This document shows, piece by piece, positions 26,789 to 37,547 of a stretch of 64,000 bases of DNA. The DNA is taken from NCBI RefSeq assembly GCF_013415305.1, contig NZ_JACBXU010000001.1, positions 806,001 to 870,000 on the forward strand, in the 5' to 3' direction. Source of the stretch: Pantoea sp. WMus005 (GTDB lineage: Bacteria > Pseudomonadota > Gammaproteobacteria > Enterobacterales > Enterobacteriaceae). The notes under the pieces were generated by a model, which was not told where the DNA came from, searched no databases, and was given only the letters and a program-made list of their open reading frames with translations. Made by a program: the position numbers and the translations under genes. Position 1 is the first letter of the stretch. Each line of letters begins with the position of its first letter.

Positions 26789-27436
26789 ATGTATTACCAC
26801 GTCCTGAATGGCGCAGAGTGGCGACGGATCTGGGTGGCTGGCGACATTCATGGTTGCCGCCGCGAACTGGAGGCGCAGTTGCAGCAGCATCAGTTCGACC
26901 CGCAGCAGGATTTACTGATTTCGGTGGGCGACATCATTGATCGCGGGCCCGACAGTCTGGGTTGTCTGGCGCTGCTGGACGAGCCCTGGTTTCGCTGCGT
27001 GCGGGGAAACCATGAGGAGATGGCGCTGTCGGCGTTGCAGGGGCAGGAAATGGCGCTCTGGCGGATGAATGGCGGCGACTGGTTCTTTGGGCTGCGGGGT
27101 GCAGCGTTAATCGCGGCACGTCACGCGTTGCGGCGCTGTCGTGCGCTGCCGCTGATACTTCACCTGCAACTCGGTGAGCGCATTATTGTGATCGCCCATG
27201 CGGATTATCCGGCCCGGGAATACGCGCTGAATAAGCCACTCGACTGGCAACAGGTGGTCTGGAGCCGTGAGCGGCTGGAGGGCCTTGAGTCAGGCGACCA
27301 GGCGGGCATCCGTGGCGCGGACGCCTTTTACTTCGGTCACACGCCGCTGAAACAGCCGCTGACGATTGCCAATCTGCATTACATCGATACTGGCGCAGTG
27401 TTTGGCAATCATCTGACGATGCTACAACTCAAGTGA
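26789..27436 (+). CDS. pphA: Serine/threonine protein phosphatase PphA
   Basis: A 215-residue metallophosphatase of the PPP family. The metal-binding motifs are all visible: GDIHG, GDIIDRGP and GNHEEM, plus HADYP and FGHTPL later. In E. coli PphA is a heat-inducible phosphatase involved in protein-misfolding signalling. The ATG at 26789 is chosen because it aligns with the family start; the ribosome site is weak, and an ATG at 26756 is possible. It converges on rsmF with 1 bp between stops. In E. coli it neighbours SdsR; here 19 kb separate them. Confidence 0.92.
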   Translation: MYYHVLNGAEWRRIWVAGDIHGCRRELEAQLQQHQFDPQQDLLISVGDIIDRGPDSLGCLALLDEPWFRCVRGNHEEMALSALQGQEMALWRMNGGDWFFGLRGAALIAARHALRRCRALPLILHLQLGERIIVIAHADYPAREYALNKPLDWQQVVWSRERLEGLESGDQAGIRGADAFYFGHTPLKQPLTIANLHYIDTGAVFGNHLTMLQLK

Positions 27437-27437
27437 G

Positions 27438-28871
27438 TTATCGGAACAGGCGTCCGTCGCGTACCAGTTCGCGTGGATAGCTGTTCTTGATGCGGGTGCC
27501 GACTTTTTTCGCCAGCCCCAGCGGCTGTTGCTGATAAGTGACAATCATCTCATTGTGAGCGGGTGCTGTTTCCGGATAGATGTCCCGGCCGCGATACCAC
27601 TCTTCCGCCTCTGCCGCCGTCAGCTCGAAAGTCTGCGTTGCATCAGGTTGCGCCAGCGCGATGACCGCTTCGTGCTGCCAGCGATAACCTTTGGCAAAGG
27701 TCTCAGCCAGCTTCAGGCCAATGCGTGAGAAGCGCACTTTGCCCAGCAGCGGGGTGACGGCTTTTGGGAACAGCCAGATCTCTTTATCACGCTGCCACAG
27801 CTCCAGTGCGTCATCCCATTTGATAGAGACGGCCGCGGCAGCCTGGGCAATCTCACTTTCCAGCTTGCGGCTGAGGTGAGAGAAGGGCAGCTTACCGACT
27901 TTATAACCTGGCGCCGGAAGGGGCTCGACCGACGCAGTTTTACGCAGACGGGCGACAAAAAAGCCCTCGCTGTCAAACATCTGCGGAAAGACATGCAGGT
28001 ACCCGTTGGACGTTACGGCCTGCTCCGCACCCTCAAATAACCCATTAAGGGGCAAGACCTTAACCGCGTCCGGATAGCGCTGCAGCAACCCGTCGATCAC
28101 CTGCTGGTTTTCAATCTGATTCAGGGTACAGGTTGAGTAAACCAGCGTGCCGCCGGGTTTAAGTGCGTGAAACGCACTGTCGAGCAGATCGCGCTGAGTG
28201 GCGGCGATCGCTTCCGTGCTTGCCAGCGACCAGTTTTTCAGTGCATCAGCATCTTTGCGAATCACGCCTTCACCGGAGCAGGGAGCATCGAGCAGAATGG
28301 CGTCGAACTGTTCCGGCAGCGCTGGCCCGAAGACCCGCGCGTCAAAGTGCGTTAATGCACTGTTGCTGACGCCGCAGCGGCTGATATTGGCGTGCAGCAC
28401 TTTGACCCGGCTGGAGGAGAACTCATTGGCCAGGATAACGCCCTGATTGCCCATCCGCGCCGCAATCTGAGTGGTTTTAGAACCCGGTGCGGCCGCCATA
28501 TCCATCACCGCGCTGACCTCTGGCTGAGCGTCAAACAGTGCGGTGACGGGCAGCATGGAACTGGCTTCCTGAATGTAGAACAGGCCACTGAGGTGCTCAG
28601 CGACGCTACCCAGCGGCAGGCTCTCATCTTCCCGGCGGATCCAGAATCCCTCTTCGCACCACGGCACCGGCGTCAGTTGCCAGTCATACCCGGCGGTCTG
28701 ACTCAGGAAGTCGGCCACACTGATCTTCAGGGTATTGATGCGAATACTGCGGCGCAGGGGTTGCTGACTGAAGGCGATGAATTGCGCGAAGCTCGTCTCA
28801 TCGGGCAGGCTCTGACGCATTAACAAGAGAAAATCGGCGGGGAAAAACGAAGAAGCATCTGACACGGGCAC
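27438..28871 (-). CDS. rsmF: 16S rRNA m5C1407 methyltransferase RsmF
   Basis: RsmF methylates C1407 of 16S rRNA. The 477-residue product has the SAM-binding motif [18 protein letters not shown], the catalytic cysteines in [10 protein letters not shown] and YSTCTLNQ, and an RNA-binding C-terminal part. The start is uncertain: GTG at 28871 or 28865 fit the family length, whereas the ATG much further up lies in the letB terminator. It is the last gene on this strand before the converging pphA. Confidence 0.94.
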   Translation of the reverse strand: MPVSDASSFFPADFLLLMRQSLPDETSFAQFIAFSQQPLRRSIRINTLKISVADFLSQTAGYDWQLTPVPWCEEGFWIRREDESLPLGSVAEHLSGLFYIQEASSMLPVTALFDAQPEVSAVMDMAAAPGSKTTQIAARMGNQGVILANEFSSSRVKVLHANISRCGVSNSALTHFDARVFGPALPEQFDAILLDAPCSGEGVIRKDADALKNWSLASTEAIAATQRDLLDSAFHALKPGGTLVYSTCTLNQIENQQVIDGLLQRYPDAVKVLPLNGLFEGAEQAVTSNGYLHVFPQMFDSEGFFVARLRKTASVEPLPAPGYKVGKLPFSHLSRKLESEIAQAAAAVSIKWDDALELWQRDKEIWLFPKAVTPLLGKVRFSRIGLKLAETFAKGYRWQHEAVIALAQPDATQTFELTAAEAEEWYRGRDIYPETAPAHNEMIVTYQQQPLGLAKKVGTRIKNSYPRELVRDGRLFR

Positions 28872-28914
28872 ATTCCAGTTAAGGCAAAGGCGGCAGTGTA
28901 TCATGAGCAAAGAA

Positions 28915-28937
28915 AACGGGCAGCCAGGCTGCCCGTT
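28915..28937 (-). terminator. Terminator of letAB
   Basis: An 11-bp perfect stem AACGGGCAGCC / GGCTGCCCGTT with a 1-base centre, followed on the minus strand by TTTTCTTT, 10 bp after the letB stop. It separates letAB from rsmF. Confidence 0.8.
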
Positions 28938-28946
28938 CAGATTCAA

Positions 28947-31580
28947 TTAACGCGGAGACGGAATCGCCGTTCCCCAGTTACGCCACTCTTTCGGCGCTTC
29001 ATCCTGCAGCAGGAAATGTTTATCCGGATTCGCCTGCGGTGCCAGCGGGACCGTCGGTGGCGTCGCAAACTGAATGCCGCCACGAATAAACTGCTGGAAG
29101 GTTCCGGTTTTCACCACGCCGCCCACCAGACCGAAGTCGAGGTTGTAGCCTGACGCCTGCCAGAACACCGAGTTATTACGCACCAGATGCTGATATTTCT
29201 TACTGATGCGCAAGGCGATCTGCACGCGATCCGCCATCGTACCCAGCGAGGTGCCGGTTACTGTACCCACTTCCACACCACGGAACAGCACCGGCGTACC
29301 CAGCGACAGTGAACCCGCCTCTGTGGCATCAACATAAATGTTCAGACCATTCAGATAGCGCGAATCGGTAATGGTGCTCTCCTGCAGTTCGAAGGTACGC
29401 ACGGTACCGCCTTTGCCCGGATCTACGTTCACGTACGGCTGCAACAGCGTTTCCAGATGATTCACACCGGTGGCGGAAATCTCCGGTGAAACCACCGAAA
29501 AACGACTGCCGAGACGGGCGAAATCATTCACATACTCCGGATAGAGCACCGCTTTCGCCACTACCTGATTGTTATCTTTGCTCAACGACAGAGACTCAAC
29601 CTGGCCGACATTAATACCCAGATAACGAATCGGCATACCGGCAGAAAGTTTGCTGGCGTCATAGGTATGCAGCGTAATCTGACTGCCCACGGCGCGGGCC
29701 GCGGTCTCAGAAGGATAGAGCACGCGTTTTGCCCCTTTGACCGACTGCGCACCACTCATATTGTCGAAACTGATTGCGCCTTTTAGCGCGCGGTTGAGCG
29801 GCGAAGCCTGCACCGTCAGGCCGCTGCCATTGAGGCTGACGCGTGCGCCACCCTCGGCCCAGAAGACGCTTTCGCTGGTCAGCAGCTTACGGTATTCCGG
29901 CTGGATATGAACGGCAATATCAAAGGCGTCAGCACGCGGCGTGACTTTGACAATCTCTCCCACCTGATATTTGCGGTAAAGCACGATAGATCCCGCCTGC
30001 ACATCAGGCAGGCTGGTGGCGGTCAGCATCAGCGTGGTAGACGGGCCATCGCCGGTAATGCCTTCTTCCGCTTTTTCAGCATCGGCAAACAGCGGATAGG
30101 CACTTTTAGGCTCACCTTTTTTGCCCGGCTCCAGCCGGATACCGCCATCCACCCACTCACGTGCGCTGGCACCTAATACCTGCATTCCATCAAGGCCAAA
30201 CTTCACATCGAGCCGACTGTTAACGATAAATTTGCTGTCACCATGGACCAGGTCGCGATTTTCAGGATTCACGGCCACCACGAAATTGACGCCATTTTCA
30301 TCCAGTGAACGCGACATCACCTGACCAATCTGCATGCCATGCAGCATCAGCGGCTGGCCCTGATCGATACCGTAGCTTTCCGGTGCGCTGAGTTTGACTG
30401 TTAGCACGTTCGGTTTCTGCAGCAGGGTCTCATTGGACGCCAGCACGGTGTAGTGCTGTTGCGGCTCGCCTTCGCCCGGCACCAGTTCCAGCGTGTTGCC
30501 GGTCAGCAGTGCGCTAAGGCTGGTATCGGTCAGGCTGATTTTCGGGCTGTGCATCTCAATGCGGGTACCACTTCGCATCAGACCAACAACGGACGGATCA
30601 ATGGTGAGTTCGCCGGTAACCTTGCCGCCATCCAGCAGATTCAGTTTGGTCAGCGTACCGACCTCCAGGCCCTGATACATCAGCGGGGTGCTGCCTGCTT
30701 TGAGATTTTTGCCGTTGGGCAGATCCAGCGTGATCTGCACGCCGCGCTGACTGTGCGCCAGATCGGGATAGAGCCGGTAATTTTGCTCAGCTTTGGCCGT
30801 TTCCGACCCCTGGGGTGAGTCAAACGCAATCGCGCCATTAACCAGCGCTGCCAGACTTTCCAGCTGCACTTTAGCCCCACTCAGGCTGACGTCAGCATTC
30901 ACGCCCGACACATTCCAGAAGCGACTGTTAGTTTTTACGAGGTTAATAAAGCGACGGTCAATCAGCACATCAATCGCCACGCCATCGGCTTTATTATCAA
31001 TGCTGTAGTCATAGACCCGGCCAACCGGAATTTTGCGGTAATAGACCAGTGAGCCGGTATTGAGCGAGCCAAGATCGGGCGCATGCAGATGAATCATCAA
31101 TTCGCCGGTGTTCACCCGGTATTTAGGCTGGGTATCCAGCGCGGTAAACGCCTCGCTGGGTTTACCTTTACCCGGCATCATCCCGATATAGTTACCGCCG
31201 ACCAGTGCATCCAGACCCGACACACCCGCCAGCGAAGCTTTAGGCGTCACCAGCCAGAACTGCGTATCCTCACGCAGCGCGTCGCGCATATCGCTCTTGA
31301 TGCTGGCTTTAATCTGAATTTTGCGATAATCATCGCTGAGATTAATGCCCTGCACGGTGCCCACTTCCACGCCCTGATAACGGATCGGGGTGCGACCCGG
31401 CACGATACCATCCGCCGTCTGGAAATTGATGGTGATGGTGGTGCCACGCTCCTGATAATTGGTCCAGAGCAGCCAGCACGCGATCAGCATCGCAATAATC
31501 GGCAGCAGCCAGAAGGGCGAAATTTTGCGCTTATTGCGCAGCGTTGCGTTAGTCGGTGTAGTCGGCGTTTCCTGTTGCAT
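28947..31580 (-). CDS. letB: Envelope-spanning lipid tunnel protein LetB (seven MCE domains)
   Basis: LetB (YebT) builds a hexameric tunnel that carries phospholipids between inner and outer membranes. The 877-residue product equals the E. coli length. An N-terminal membrane anchor ([20 protein letters not shown]) is followed by seven MCE repeats; each has a GxxxxYxGxxVGxV motif, for example [12 protein letters not shown] near residue 60 and [12 protein letters not shown] near the end. The ATG at 31580 gives the family N-terminus and overlaps letA by 32 bp. Confidence 0.96.
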   Translation of the reverse strand: MQQETPTTPTNATLRNKRKISPFWLLPIIAMLIACWLLWTNYQERGTTITINFQTADGIVPGRTPIRYQGVEVGTVQGINLSDDYRKIQIKASIKSDMRDALREDTQFWLVTPKASLAGVSGLDALVGGNYIGMMPGKGKPSEAFTALDTQPKYRVNTGELMIHLHAPDLGSLNTGSLVYYRKIPVGRVYDYSIDNKADGVAIDVLIDRRFINLVKTNSRFWNVSGVNADVSLSGAKVQLESLAALVNGAIAFDSPQGSETAKAEQNYRLYPDLAHSQRGVQITLDLPNGKNLKAGSTPLMYQGLEVGTLTKLNLLDGGKVTGELTIDPSVVGLMRSGTRIEMHSPKISLTDTSLSALLTGNTLELVPGEGEPQQHYTVLASNETLLQKPNVLTVKLSAPESYGIDQGQPLMLHGMQIGQVMSRSLDENGVNFVVAVNPENRDLVHGDSKFIVNSRLDVKFGLDGMQVLGASAREWVDGGIRLEPGKKGEPKSAYPLFADAEKAEEGITGDGPSTTLMLTATSLPDVQAGSIVLYRKYQVGEIVKVTPRADAFDIAVHIQPEYRKLLTSESVFWAEGGARVSLNGSGLTVQASPLNRALKGAISFDNMSGAQSVKGAKRVLYPSETAARAVGSQITLHTYDASKLSAGMPIRYLGINVGQVESLSLSKDNNQVVAKAVLYPEYVNDFARLGSRFSVVSPEISATGVNHLETLLQPYVNVDPGKGGTVRTFELQESTITDSRYLNGLNIYVDATEAGSLSLGTPVLFRGVEVGTVTGTSLGTMADRVQIALRISKKYQHLVRNNSVFWQASGYNLDFGLVGGVVKTGTFQQFIRGGIQFATPPTVPLAPQANPDKHFLLQDEAPKEWRNWGTAIPSPR

Positions 31581-32793
31581 GTGCATCCCAGAGCAGGCGG
31601 CTGTCCAGCCACTCAACAGACATAATGGTCAGGATGACGGCCGCGCCGAAAAACAGCGCCGCCGGTCCCATGGTAAAAGCCAGCAGCTGGTCACGATTGA
31701 CCAGCGACATGGTTAACGAAATAACAAACAGATCGAGCATTGACCAGCGGCCAACCCAGGTGACAAACCGCAGCAACCGGATGCGGGTTCTCAGCCCCTG
31801 TTCACAGCGAAAATGAATGCTGAGCAGCAGGGTCAGCATGACCAGCACCTTGATAAAGGGCACCAGAATACTGGCAATAAAGACAATTGCCGCCACCGGA
31901 ATATTGCCTTCACCCAGCCCCAGGATGCCGGAGAAAATGGTGTCTTCGCGCCGTGAGCCGTTGAGGTAAACCACGGAAATGGGCATCAGATTGGCAGGGA
32001 TCAACAGCACAATCGAGGCGATCAGTGCGGCCCAGGATTTTTGCAGGCTGTGGCGGCGTCGGAAGTCGAGCGGCGTATGGCAACGCGGACAGCGGCCCCT
32101 TTCGTCAGGGATGCTGGTGTTGTGACAGTTCAGACAAACCTGCATCTCGTCGCGGGCCATATTGCCGGGGCTTTGCGGATAAAAATGCTCCCACAACTGC
32201 TCCATATTCAGATGGATCATCGTCAGCACGCTGAGCACCGTCAGGGCTATGTAAGCCGCCAGGCCATAGCCAATCTCCAGCGAAGCATAGTCCTGCACTT
32301 TAATCGACGCCACGGCAATGCCGATCAGATAGATATCGAGCATCACCCACTCTTTAAGCTTTTCCAGCATCAGCAATACGGGTCGCAGGTTCATACCGAG
32401 CCGATTGCCGATGCCGAGATAACAGATGCCGGCCACCAGGGTTACCGGCGCGCCAATGGTGCAGAACGCCACCATTGAGGCCGTCAGCACATCACCCTGC
32501 TGGGTCATCTGAATCACGCCTTCCAGCACGCTGGCATTAATGCGCATGCCAAGCAGCCGGATATCCACCAGCGGCAGGGAGAACGCAAAGGGCATTAACA
32601 CGATCATGGTGGCGGCCATCGCCATAAGACGGGTCATAGACCAGTCGCGACCACTGAGAATTTCAGCGTTGCAGCGGGGGCAATGTGCCGACTGATGCGA
32701 TTTCACATCCGGTAAGGAAAAAAGGGTATCGCATTGCGGGCAACGCTGATAACGTGCGTGAGGCAATGTCTGGCTGATAGCGTGAATTTTCAT
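31549..32793 (-). CDS. letA: LetB partner membrane protein LetA
   Basis: LetA (YebS) is the inner-membrane partner that loads lipids into LetB. The 414-residue protein has two zinc-ribbon modules (RCPQC..HCPRC near residue 20, and VCLNC..RCPRC near residue 220), each followed by four membrane segments, that is, the tandem PqiA-like fold. The ATG at 32793 gives [10 protein letters not shown]. It is first in the letAB operon with a 32-bp overlap into letB. Confidence 0.95.
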   Translation of the reverse strand: MKIHAISQTLPHARYQRCPQCDTLFSLPDVKSHQSAHCPRCNAEILSGRDWSMTRLMAMAATMIVLMPFAFSLPLVDIRLLGMRINASVLEGVIQMTQQGDVLTASMVAFCTIGAPVTLVAGICYLGIGNRLGMNLRPVLLMLEKLKEWVMLDIYLIGIAVASIKVQDYASLEIGYGLAAYIALTVLSVLTMIHLNMEQLWEHFYPQSPGNMARDEMQVCLNCHNTSIPDERGRCPRCHTPLDFRRRHSLQKSWAALIASIVLLIPANLMPISVVYLNGSRREDTIFSGILGLGEGNIPVAAIVFIASILVPFIKVLVMLTLLLSIHFRCEQGLRTRIRLLRFVTWVGRWSMLDLFVISLTMSLVNRDQLLAFTMGPAALFFGAAVILTIMSVEWLDSRLLWDAHATGNADYTD

Positions 32794-33006
32794 AGGGTGA
32801 TGCAATCTTCGCTCTTCAGAAGGAACAGATATCGGTCATTAAGACATTGTCATTGTGCCTGTTTCGGGCATCACGCTTCGATCCACAGAATGCTAAGGGT
32901 ATAGCAACTAACGCTATGATTCACCTTGTGGCTCTGGATATTTAAAACTTATTTTTAACGAACGGTCTGTATCACCCGTACAGATGTCATTGGTAACGGT
33001 TGAATA

Positions 33007-33507
33007 ATGAACAAAACTGCCTTTTACGCCGATTTGAATCGCGATATGCGCGCCTTACTGGCGGGAGAAACGGCGTTCCTCGCCGCGATGGGAAACTTTA
33101 GCGCGCTGCTGTACGAACGTCTCGATGGCGTGAACTGGGCAGGTTTCTACCTGCTGACGGAAGCCGATACGCTGGTGCTGGGCCCGTTCCAGGGCAAAAT
33201 CGCCTGTGTGCGCATTCCGGTCGGTAAAGGTGTGTGTGGCACGGCGCTGGCTGAAGAAAAAGTGCAACGTGTAGATGATGTGCATGCCTTTCCGGGCCAC
33301 ATCGCCTGCGATGCTGCCAGCAATGCTGAGATTGTGATTCCTCTGAAAGTGAATGGCACTGTGGTTGGGGTGCTGGACATCGACAGCGTGGAGTACAATC
33401 GCTTTGACAGCGACGACGAATCGGGGCTGGTCACACTGACTGATGGGCTTTGTGAAGTGCTTGCGAACAGCGACTTAGAAAAATATCTGCAGCTGACGCG
33501 CAGCTAA
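33007..33507 (+). CDS. msrC: Free methionine-(R)-sulfoxide reductase MsrC
   Basis: A 166-residue GAF-domain enzyme that reduces free Met-R-sulfoxide. The three family cysteines are at Cys67 (KIACVRIP), Cys77 (KGVCGTA) and Cys101 (IACDAASN), with the same spacing as the E. coli enzyme. GPFQGKIAC and GVLDIDS mark the GAF fold. It is divergent from letAB, with 213 bp between starts, and upstream of proQ. Confidence 0.95.
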   Translation: MNKTAFYADLNRDMRALLAGETAFLAAMGNFSALLYERLDGVNWAGFYLLTEADTLVLGPFQGKIACVRIPVGKGVCGTALAEEKVQRVDDVHAFPGHIACDAASNAEIVIPLKVNGTVVGVLDIDSVEYNRFDSDDESGLVTLTDGLCEVLANSDLEKYLQLTRS

Positions 33508-33603
33508 TCGACTGGATCACATGGCATTTAGCGATGTTGTCATTATAATGTCGCCTGTTCATGCCTGCGCTGGTCGGCAAACCCGTTGTAATCAGGAAAT
33601 TTC

Positions 33604-34308
33604 ATGGAAAATCAACCTAAGTTGAATAGCAGTAAAGAAGTCATCACTTTTCTGGCGGAGCGCTTTCCGCACTGCTTTAGCGCTGAAGGTGAAGCGCGTC
33701 CGCTCAAAATCGGTATCTTTCAGGATCTGGTAGAGCGTGTTCAGGGCGAAATGGGTCTGAGCAAAACACAGCTGCGTTCTGCGCTGCGTCTTTATACGTC
33801 AAGCTGGCGTTATCTCTACGGCATTAAAGCCGGTGCTATCCGTGTCGATCTCGACGGCAATGCCTGTGGCGTGCTGGATGAGCAACACGTTGAGCATGCA
33901 CGCAAACAGCTGGAAGAAGCGAAAGCCCGCGTCCAGGCGCAGCGTGACCAGCAGCGCGCTGCACGCCGTGAAGCAGGCGAAGGCGAAGAGGGCCCAGCCC
34001 CGCGTCGTCCACGCAAGCCCGCGGCACGTAAGCCTGCAGAAGGTGACGCTGCGCGTAAACCGCGTCCGCAGACTACTGCAGCACCGCGGGCGACCGCTTC
34101 ACAGCATCGCAAGCCAGCCCCACGTCCGGAGCAGGAAGCCCGACCCATCACTGATACCTCAACTTTGCAACCCGGCCAGAGTATAAAAGTTAAAGCAGGC
34201 AAAAGTGCGATGGACGCTACCGTTCTTGAAGTATCAAAAGACGGCGTTCGGGTCCAGCTCGCTTCCGGCATGGCAATGATTGTGCGCGCAGAACACTTGC
34301 AGTTCTGA
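33604..34308 (+). CDS. proQ: RNA chaperone ProQ
   Basis: ProQ binds structured sRNAs and mRNA 3' ends and affects osmoregulation. The 234-residue protein has the FinO-like RNA-binding domain (residues 1-120, with [11 protein letters not shown] and [11 protein letters not shown]), a basic low-complexity linker (about 125-180) and a C-terminal Tudor-like domain ending [13 protein letters not shown]. prc starts 20 bp after its stop, so they form an operon as in E. coli. Confidence 0.97.
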   Translation: MENQPKLNSSKEVITFLAERFPHCFSAEGEARPLKIGIFQDLVERVQGEMGLSKTQLRSALRLYTSSWRYLYGIKAGAIRVDLDGNACGVLDEQHVEHARKQLEEAKARVQAQRDQQRAARREAGEGEEGPAPRRPRKPAARKPAEGDAARKPRPQTTAAPRATASQHRKPAPRPEQEARPITDTSTLQPGQSIKVKAGKSAMDATVLEVSKDGVRVQLASGMAMIVRAEHLQF

Positions 34309-34327
34309 AACGGAGGCTAACCCCGGC

Positions 34328-36367
34328 ATGAACACCCTTTTTAAAGTTGGACTTATTGCGGGCCTGCTCTTAGCAGGCCCAACCTTCGGCGCGGAGAACA
34401 TCACGCGCGCCGACCAGATTCCCCAGCTTCACGAAGACCCGCAGGATCCTACGGTCAGTGAGCGTGTCACGTCGCGCTTTACGCGTTCCCACTATCGCCA
34501 GTTCGATCTGGATCAGAATTTTTCAGCGAAAATTTTTGATCGCTATCTGAACATGCTCGACTATAGCCATAATGTGCTGCTGGCATCAGATGTGGCGCAG
34601 TTTGACAGCAAAAAAACCACCGTCGGCGATGAGCTACGCAGTGGCAAGCTGGACCTCTTTTACGATATTTATAATCTGGCGCAGAAACGCCGTTTTGAGC
34701 GCTATCAATATGCGCTGACGGTGCTGGCGCGTCCGATGAACTTCAGCGGCAATGACACTATCGACATTGATCGCGCGAAAGCACCCTGGCCGAAAACGCA
34801 GGCAGAACTGAATGCACTCTGGGATGCCAAGGTCAAATATGACCAGCTCAGTCTGAAGCTGGCGGGTAAAGACGATAATGAGATCCGTGACGTTCTGACT
34901 AAGCGTTACAACTTCGCGATCCGTCGTCTGGCCCAGAGCAACGGTGAAGACGTTTTCCAGCTGGTGATGAACGCTTTCGCCCGTGAAATCGATCCGCATA
35001 CCAGTTATCTTTCACCGCGTAACACCGAGCAGTTCAACACCGAAATGAGCCTGTCACTGGAAGGCATTGGTGCAGTACTGCAGATGGATGACGACTACAC
35101 CGTCATCAACTCGATGGTCGCAGGCGGCCCGGCAGCGAAAAGCAAAGCGATTACCGTTGGCGATCGCATCGTGGGTGTGGGTCAGCCAGGTAAGCCGATG
35201 GAAGATGTAATCGGCTGGCGTCTGGATGATGTCGTGGCAAAAATCAAAGGACCGAAGGGCAGTAAGGTGCGTCTGGAAGTTCTGCCAGCAGGCAAAGGCA
35301 CGAAAACCCGTACCGTAACGCTGACGCGTGAGAAAATCCGTCTGGAAGATCGCGCGGTTAAACTGACCATTAAAAATGTCGGCAAGCAGAAAGTCGGCGT
35401 GCTCGATATTCCTGGCTTCTATGTCGGTCTGACCGATGACGTAAAAGTACAGCTGCAGAAACTGCAGAAGCAGAACGTCGACAGCGTAGTAATCGATCTG
35501 CGTACCAACGGCGGCGGTGCACTGACCGAAGCGGTATCGCTTTCCGGCCTGTTTATTCCGAGTGGTCCGGTGGTACAGGTTCGTGACAACAATGGTCGGG
35601 TTCGTGAAGACAGCGACAACGACGGCGTTGTTTACTACAAAGGTCCGCTGGTGGTGCTGGTCGATCGCTTCAGCGCTTCAGCCTCGGAGATCTTTGCTGC
35701 CGCGATGCAGGATTATGGTCGTGCGGTGATCGTTGGTGAACCGACCTTTGGCAAAGGCACCGTTCAGCAGTATCGCTCTCTGAACCGCATCTACGACCAG
35801 ATGCTGCGTCCGGAGTGGCCAGCGTTAGGCTCCGTTTCTTACACCATTCAGAAGTTCTATCGCATTAATGGCGGCAGTACACAGCGTAAAGGCGTCACGC
35901 CGGATCTGCTGATGCCAACCGGCGTAGAAGCAGCTGAAACCGGAGAGAAATTTGAGGATAACGCACTGCCGTGGGACAGCATCAAAGCGGCGACCTATGC
36001 CAAAACCGGTGATGTTAAACCACTGGTTGCGCAGCTGACGAAGCAGCATGCTGATCGCATCGCACAGGATCGCGAGTTCCAGTACATCATGAAGGACATT
36101 GCACGTTACAATGCCCTGAAAGATAAGCGCAACATCGTGTCACTTAACCTTGCTCAGCGAGAGAAAGAGAATCACGAAGATGATGCGTCACGACTGGAGC
36201 GAATCAACGCACGCTATCAGGCTGAAGGTAAAAAACCGCTGAAAAACCTGGATGAGCTGCCGAAAGATTATAAAGAGCCGGATCCGTATCTCGATGAGAC
36301 GGTGAAGATCGCTAACGATCTTGCGCAGCTGGAGAAATCCCAGCCAGACGCACCCGCGGCTAAATAA
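34328..36367 (+). CDS. prc: Periplasmic tail-specific protease Prc
   Basis: Prc (Tsp) is a periplasmic processing protease that trims FtsI and degrades MepS and tagged proteins. The 679-residue product has a signal peptide (FKVGLIAGLLLAGPTFGA), a PDZ domain around residues 240-320 and the Ser/Lys dyad: Ser451 in FSASASEIF and Lys476 in FGKGTVQQ. The ATG at 34328 gives the correct signal; an in-frame ATG inside proQ is rejected. It ends with a strong terminator. Confidence 0.97.
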   Translation: MNTLFKVGLIAGLLLAGPTFGAENITRADQIPQLHEDPQDPTVSERVTSRFTRSHYRQFDLDQNFSAKIFDRYLNMLDYSHNVLLASDVAQFDSKKTTVGDELRSGKLDLFYDIYNLAQKRRFERYQYALTVLARPMNFSGNDTIDIDRAKAPWPKTQAELNALWDAKVKYDQLSLKLAGKDDNEIRDVLTKRYNFAIRRLAQSNGEDVFQLVMNAFAREIDPHTSYLSPRNTEQFNTEMSLSLEGIGAVLQMDDDYTVINSMVAGGPAAKSKAITVGDRIVGVGQPGKPMEDVIGWRLDDVVAKIKGPKGSKVRLEVLPAGKGTKTRTVTLTREKIRLEDRAVKLTIKNVGKQKVGVLDIPGFYVGLTDDVKVQLQKLQKQNVDSVVIDLRTNGGGALTEAVSLSGLFIPSGPVVQVRDNNGRVREDSDNDGVVYYKGPLVVLVDRFSASASEIFAAAMQDYGRAVIVGEPTFGKGTVQQYRSLNRIYDQMLRPEWPALGSVSYTIQKFYRINGGSTQRKGVTPDLLMPTGVEAAETGEKFEDNALPWDSIKAATYAKTGDVKPLVAQLTKQHADRIAQDREFQYIMKDIARYNALKDKRNIVSLNLAQREKENHEDDASRLERINARYQAEGKKPLKNLDELPKDYKEPDPYLDETVKIANDLAQLEKSQPDAPAAK

Positions 36368-36383
36368 TCCGCTGTTGCCAGAA

Positions 36384-36410
36384 AAAGCACCGCTGAGCGG
36401 TGCTTTTTTT
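36384..36410 (+). terminator. Terminator of proQ-prc
   Basis: A 10-bp stem AAAGCACCGC / GCGGTGCTTT with a 3-base loop, followed by T residues. Confidence 0.9.
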
Positions 36411-36611
36411 TGCGCCCGCAAAAGTTTCCAGTAACGCATGAGTAGCGTGCGACAAGCCGCCTGCAGGCTGGGTTACTTATCGGGCGGGTCAGAATGTAAA
36501 GTTATGTCTTTTTAGGCACTTAAACGTTAAGGTCGCTTGAAAAGCCGCCCAATGCTCATAGGATATGGATCCGCGTATAGGCGCGTGAACTACTGAGGAA
36601 GATTAACAAAA

Positions 36612-37493
36612 ATGATGCGTATTGCTCTTTTCCTGATGACCAACCTGGCTGTGATGTTGGTATTCGGGCTGATTCTCAGCCTGACAGGGATCCAGTCAAG
36701 CAGTGTTCAGGGCCTGATGATCATGGCAGGCCTGTTTGGCTTCGGCGGTGCGTTTGTTTCACTGCTGATGTCGAAGTGGATGGCGCTGCGATCGGTTGGC
36801 GGTGAAGTGATTGAACAGCCACGCAACGAAACTGAGCGCTGGCTGGTGGATACCATTGGCCGGCAGGCCCGACAGGCGGGCATTGCGATGCCACAGGTTG
36901 CGATCTATCACGCACCTGACATCAATGCCTTTGCGACCGGCGCACGACGTAACGCCTCGCTGGTTGCTGTCTCAACCGGTCTGCTGCAGAACATGAGCCG
37001 TGATGAAGCGGAAGCGGTGCTGGCTCACGAAGTGTCGCACATCGCTAACGGTGACATGATTACCATGACGCTGATTCAGGGTGTGGTGAACACCTTTGTG
37101 ATTTTTGTTTCCCGTATTCTGGCGCAGATCGCAGCGGGCTTTATGTCCGGCAACCGTGATGGAGAGGAAAGCAGCAACGGCAACCCTCTGGTCTACTTTG
37201 CAGTGTCGATGGTGCTGGAACTGGTGTTTGGTATTCTTGCCAGCATCATCACGATGTGGTTCTCCCGTCACCGTGAGTTCCATGCCGATGCCGGTTCAGC
37301 GAAGCTGGTCGGTCGTGAGAAGATGATTGCGGCGTTACAGCGTCTGAAAACCAGCTATGAACCGCAGGAGCCGAGCAGCATGATGGCGTTCTGCATCAAC
37401 GGCAAAGGCAAATCATTCAGCGAATTGTTTATGTCGCATCCGCCGTTAGATAAGCGTATTGAAGCACTGCGCAGCGGTCAGTATCTGAAGTAG
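36612..37493 (+). CDS. htpX: Inner-membrane zinc metalloprotease HtpX
   Basis: HtpX is an M48 peptidase that removes damaged membrane proteins. The 293-residue protein has two N-terminal membrane helices, the zinc motif HEVSH (His139, Glu140, His143), further hydrophobic segments and the third ligand region [10 protein letters not shown]. Two start codons (MM) are adjacent, with TGAGGAAGA upstream. It is heat- and Cpx-inducible in E. coli; no site is claimed here. Confidence 0.97.
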   Translation: MMRIALFLMTNLAVMLVFGLILSLTGIQSSSVQGLMIMAGLFGFGGAFVSLLMSKWMALRSVGGEVIEQPRNETERWLVDTIGRQARQAGIAMPQVAIYHAPDINAFATGARRNASLVAVSTGLLQNMSRDEAEAVLAHEVSHIANGDMITMTLIQGVVNTFVIFVSRILAQIAAGFMSGNRDGEESSNGNPLVYFAVSMVLELVFGILASIITMWFSRHREFHADAGSAKLVGREKMIAALQRLKTSYEPQEPSSMMAFCINGKGKSFSELFMSHPPLDKRIEALRSGQYLK

Positions 37494-37511
37494 TGCCAGG
37501 CAGATCAACAC

Positions 37512-37537
37512 AAGGCGACCCTCGGGTCGCCTTTTCT
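37512..37537. terminator. Terminator between htpX and yebQ
   Basis: A stem AAGGCGACC / GGTCGCCTT followed by TTTT on the plus strand, 18 bp after htpX; it may work in both directions since yebQ converges. Confidence 0.8.
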
Positions 37538-37547
37538 GTTTATAGCA

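Noticed and set aside
28872..28946. Upstream extension of rsmF to an ATG at 28946
   Set aside because: It would run through the letAB terminator hairpin and add residues not found in the family.
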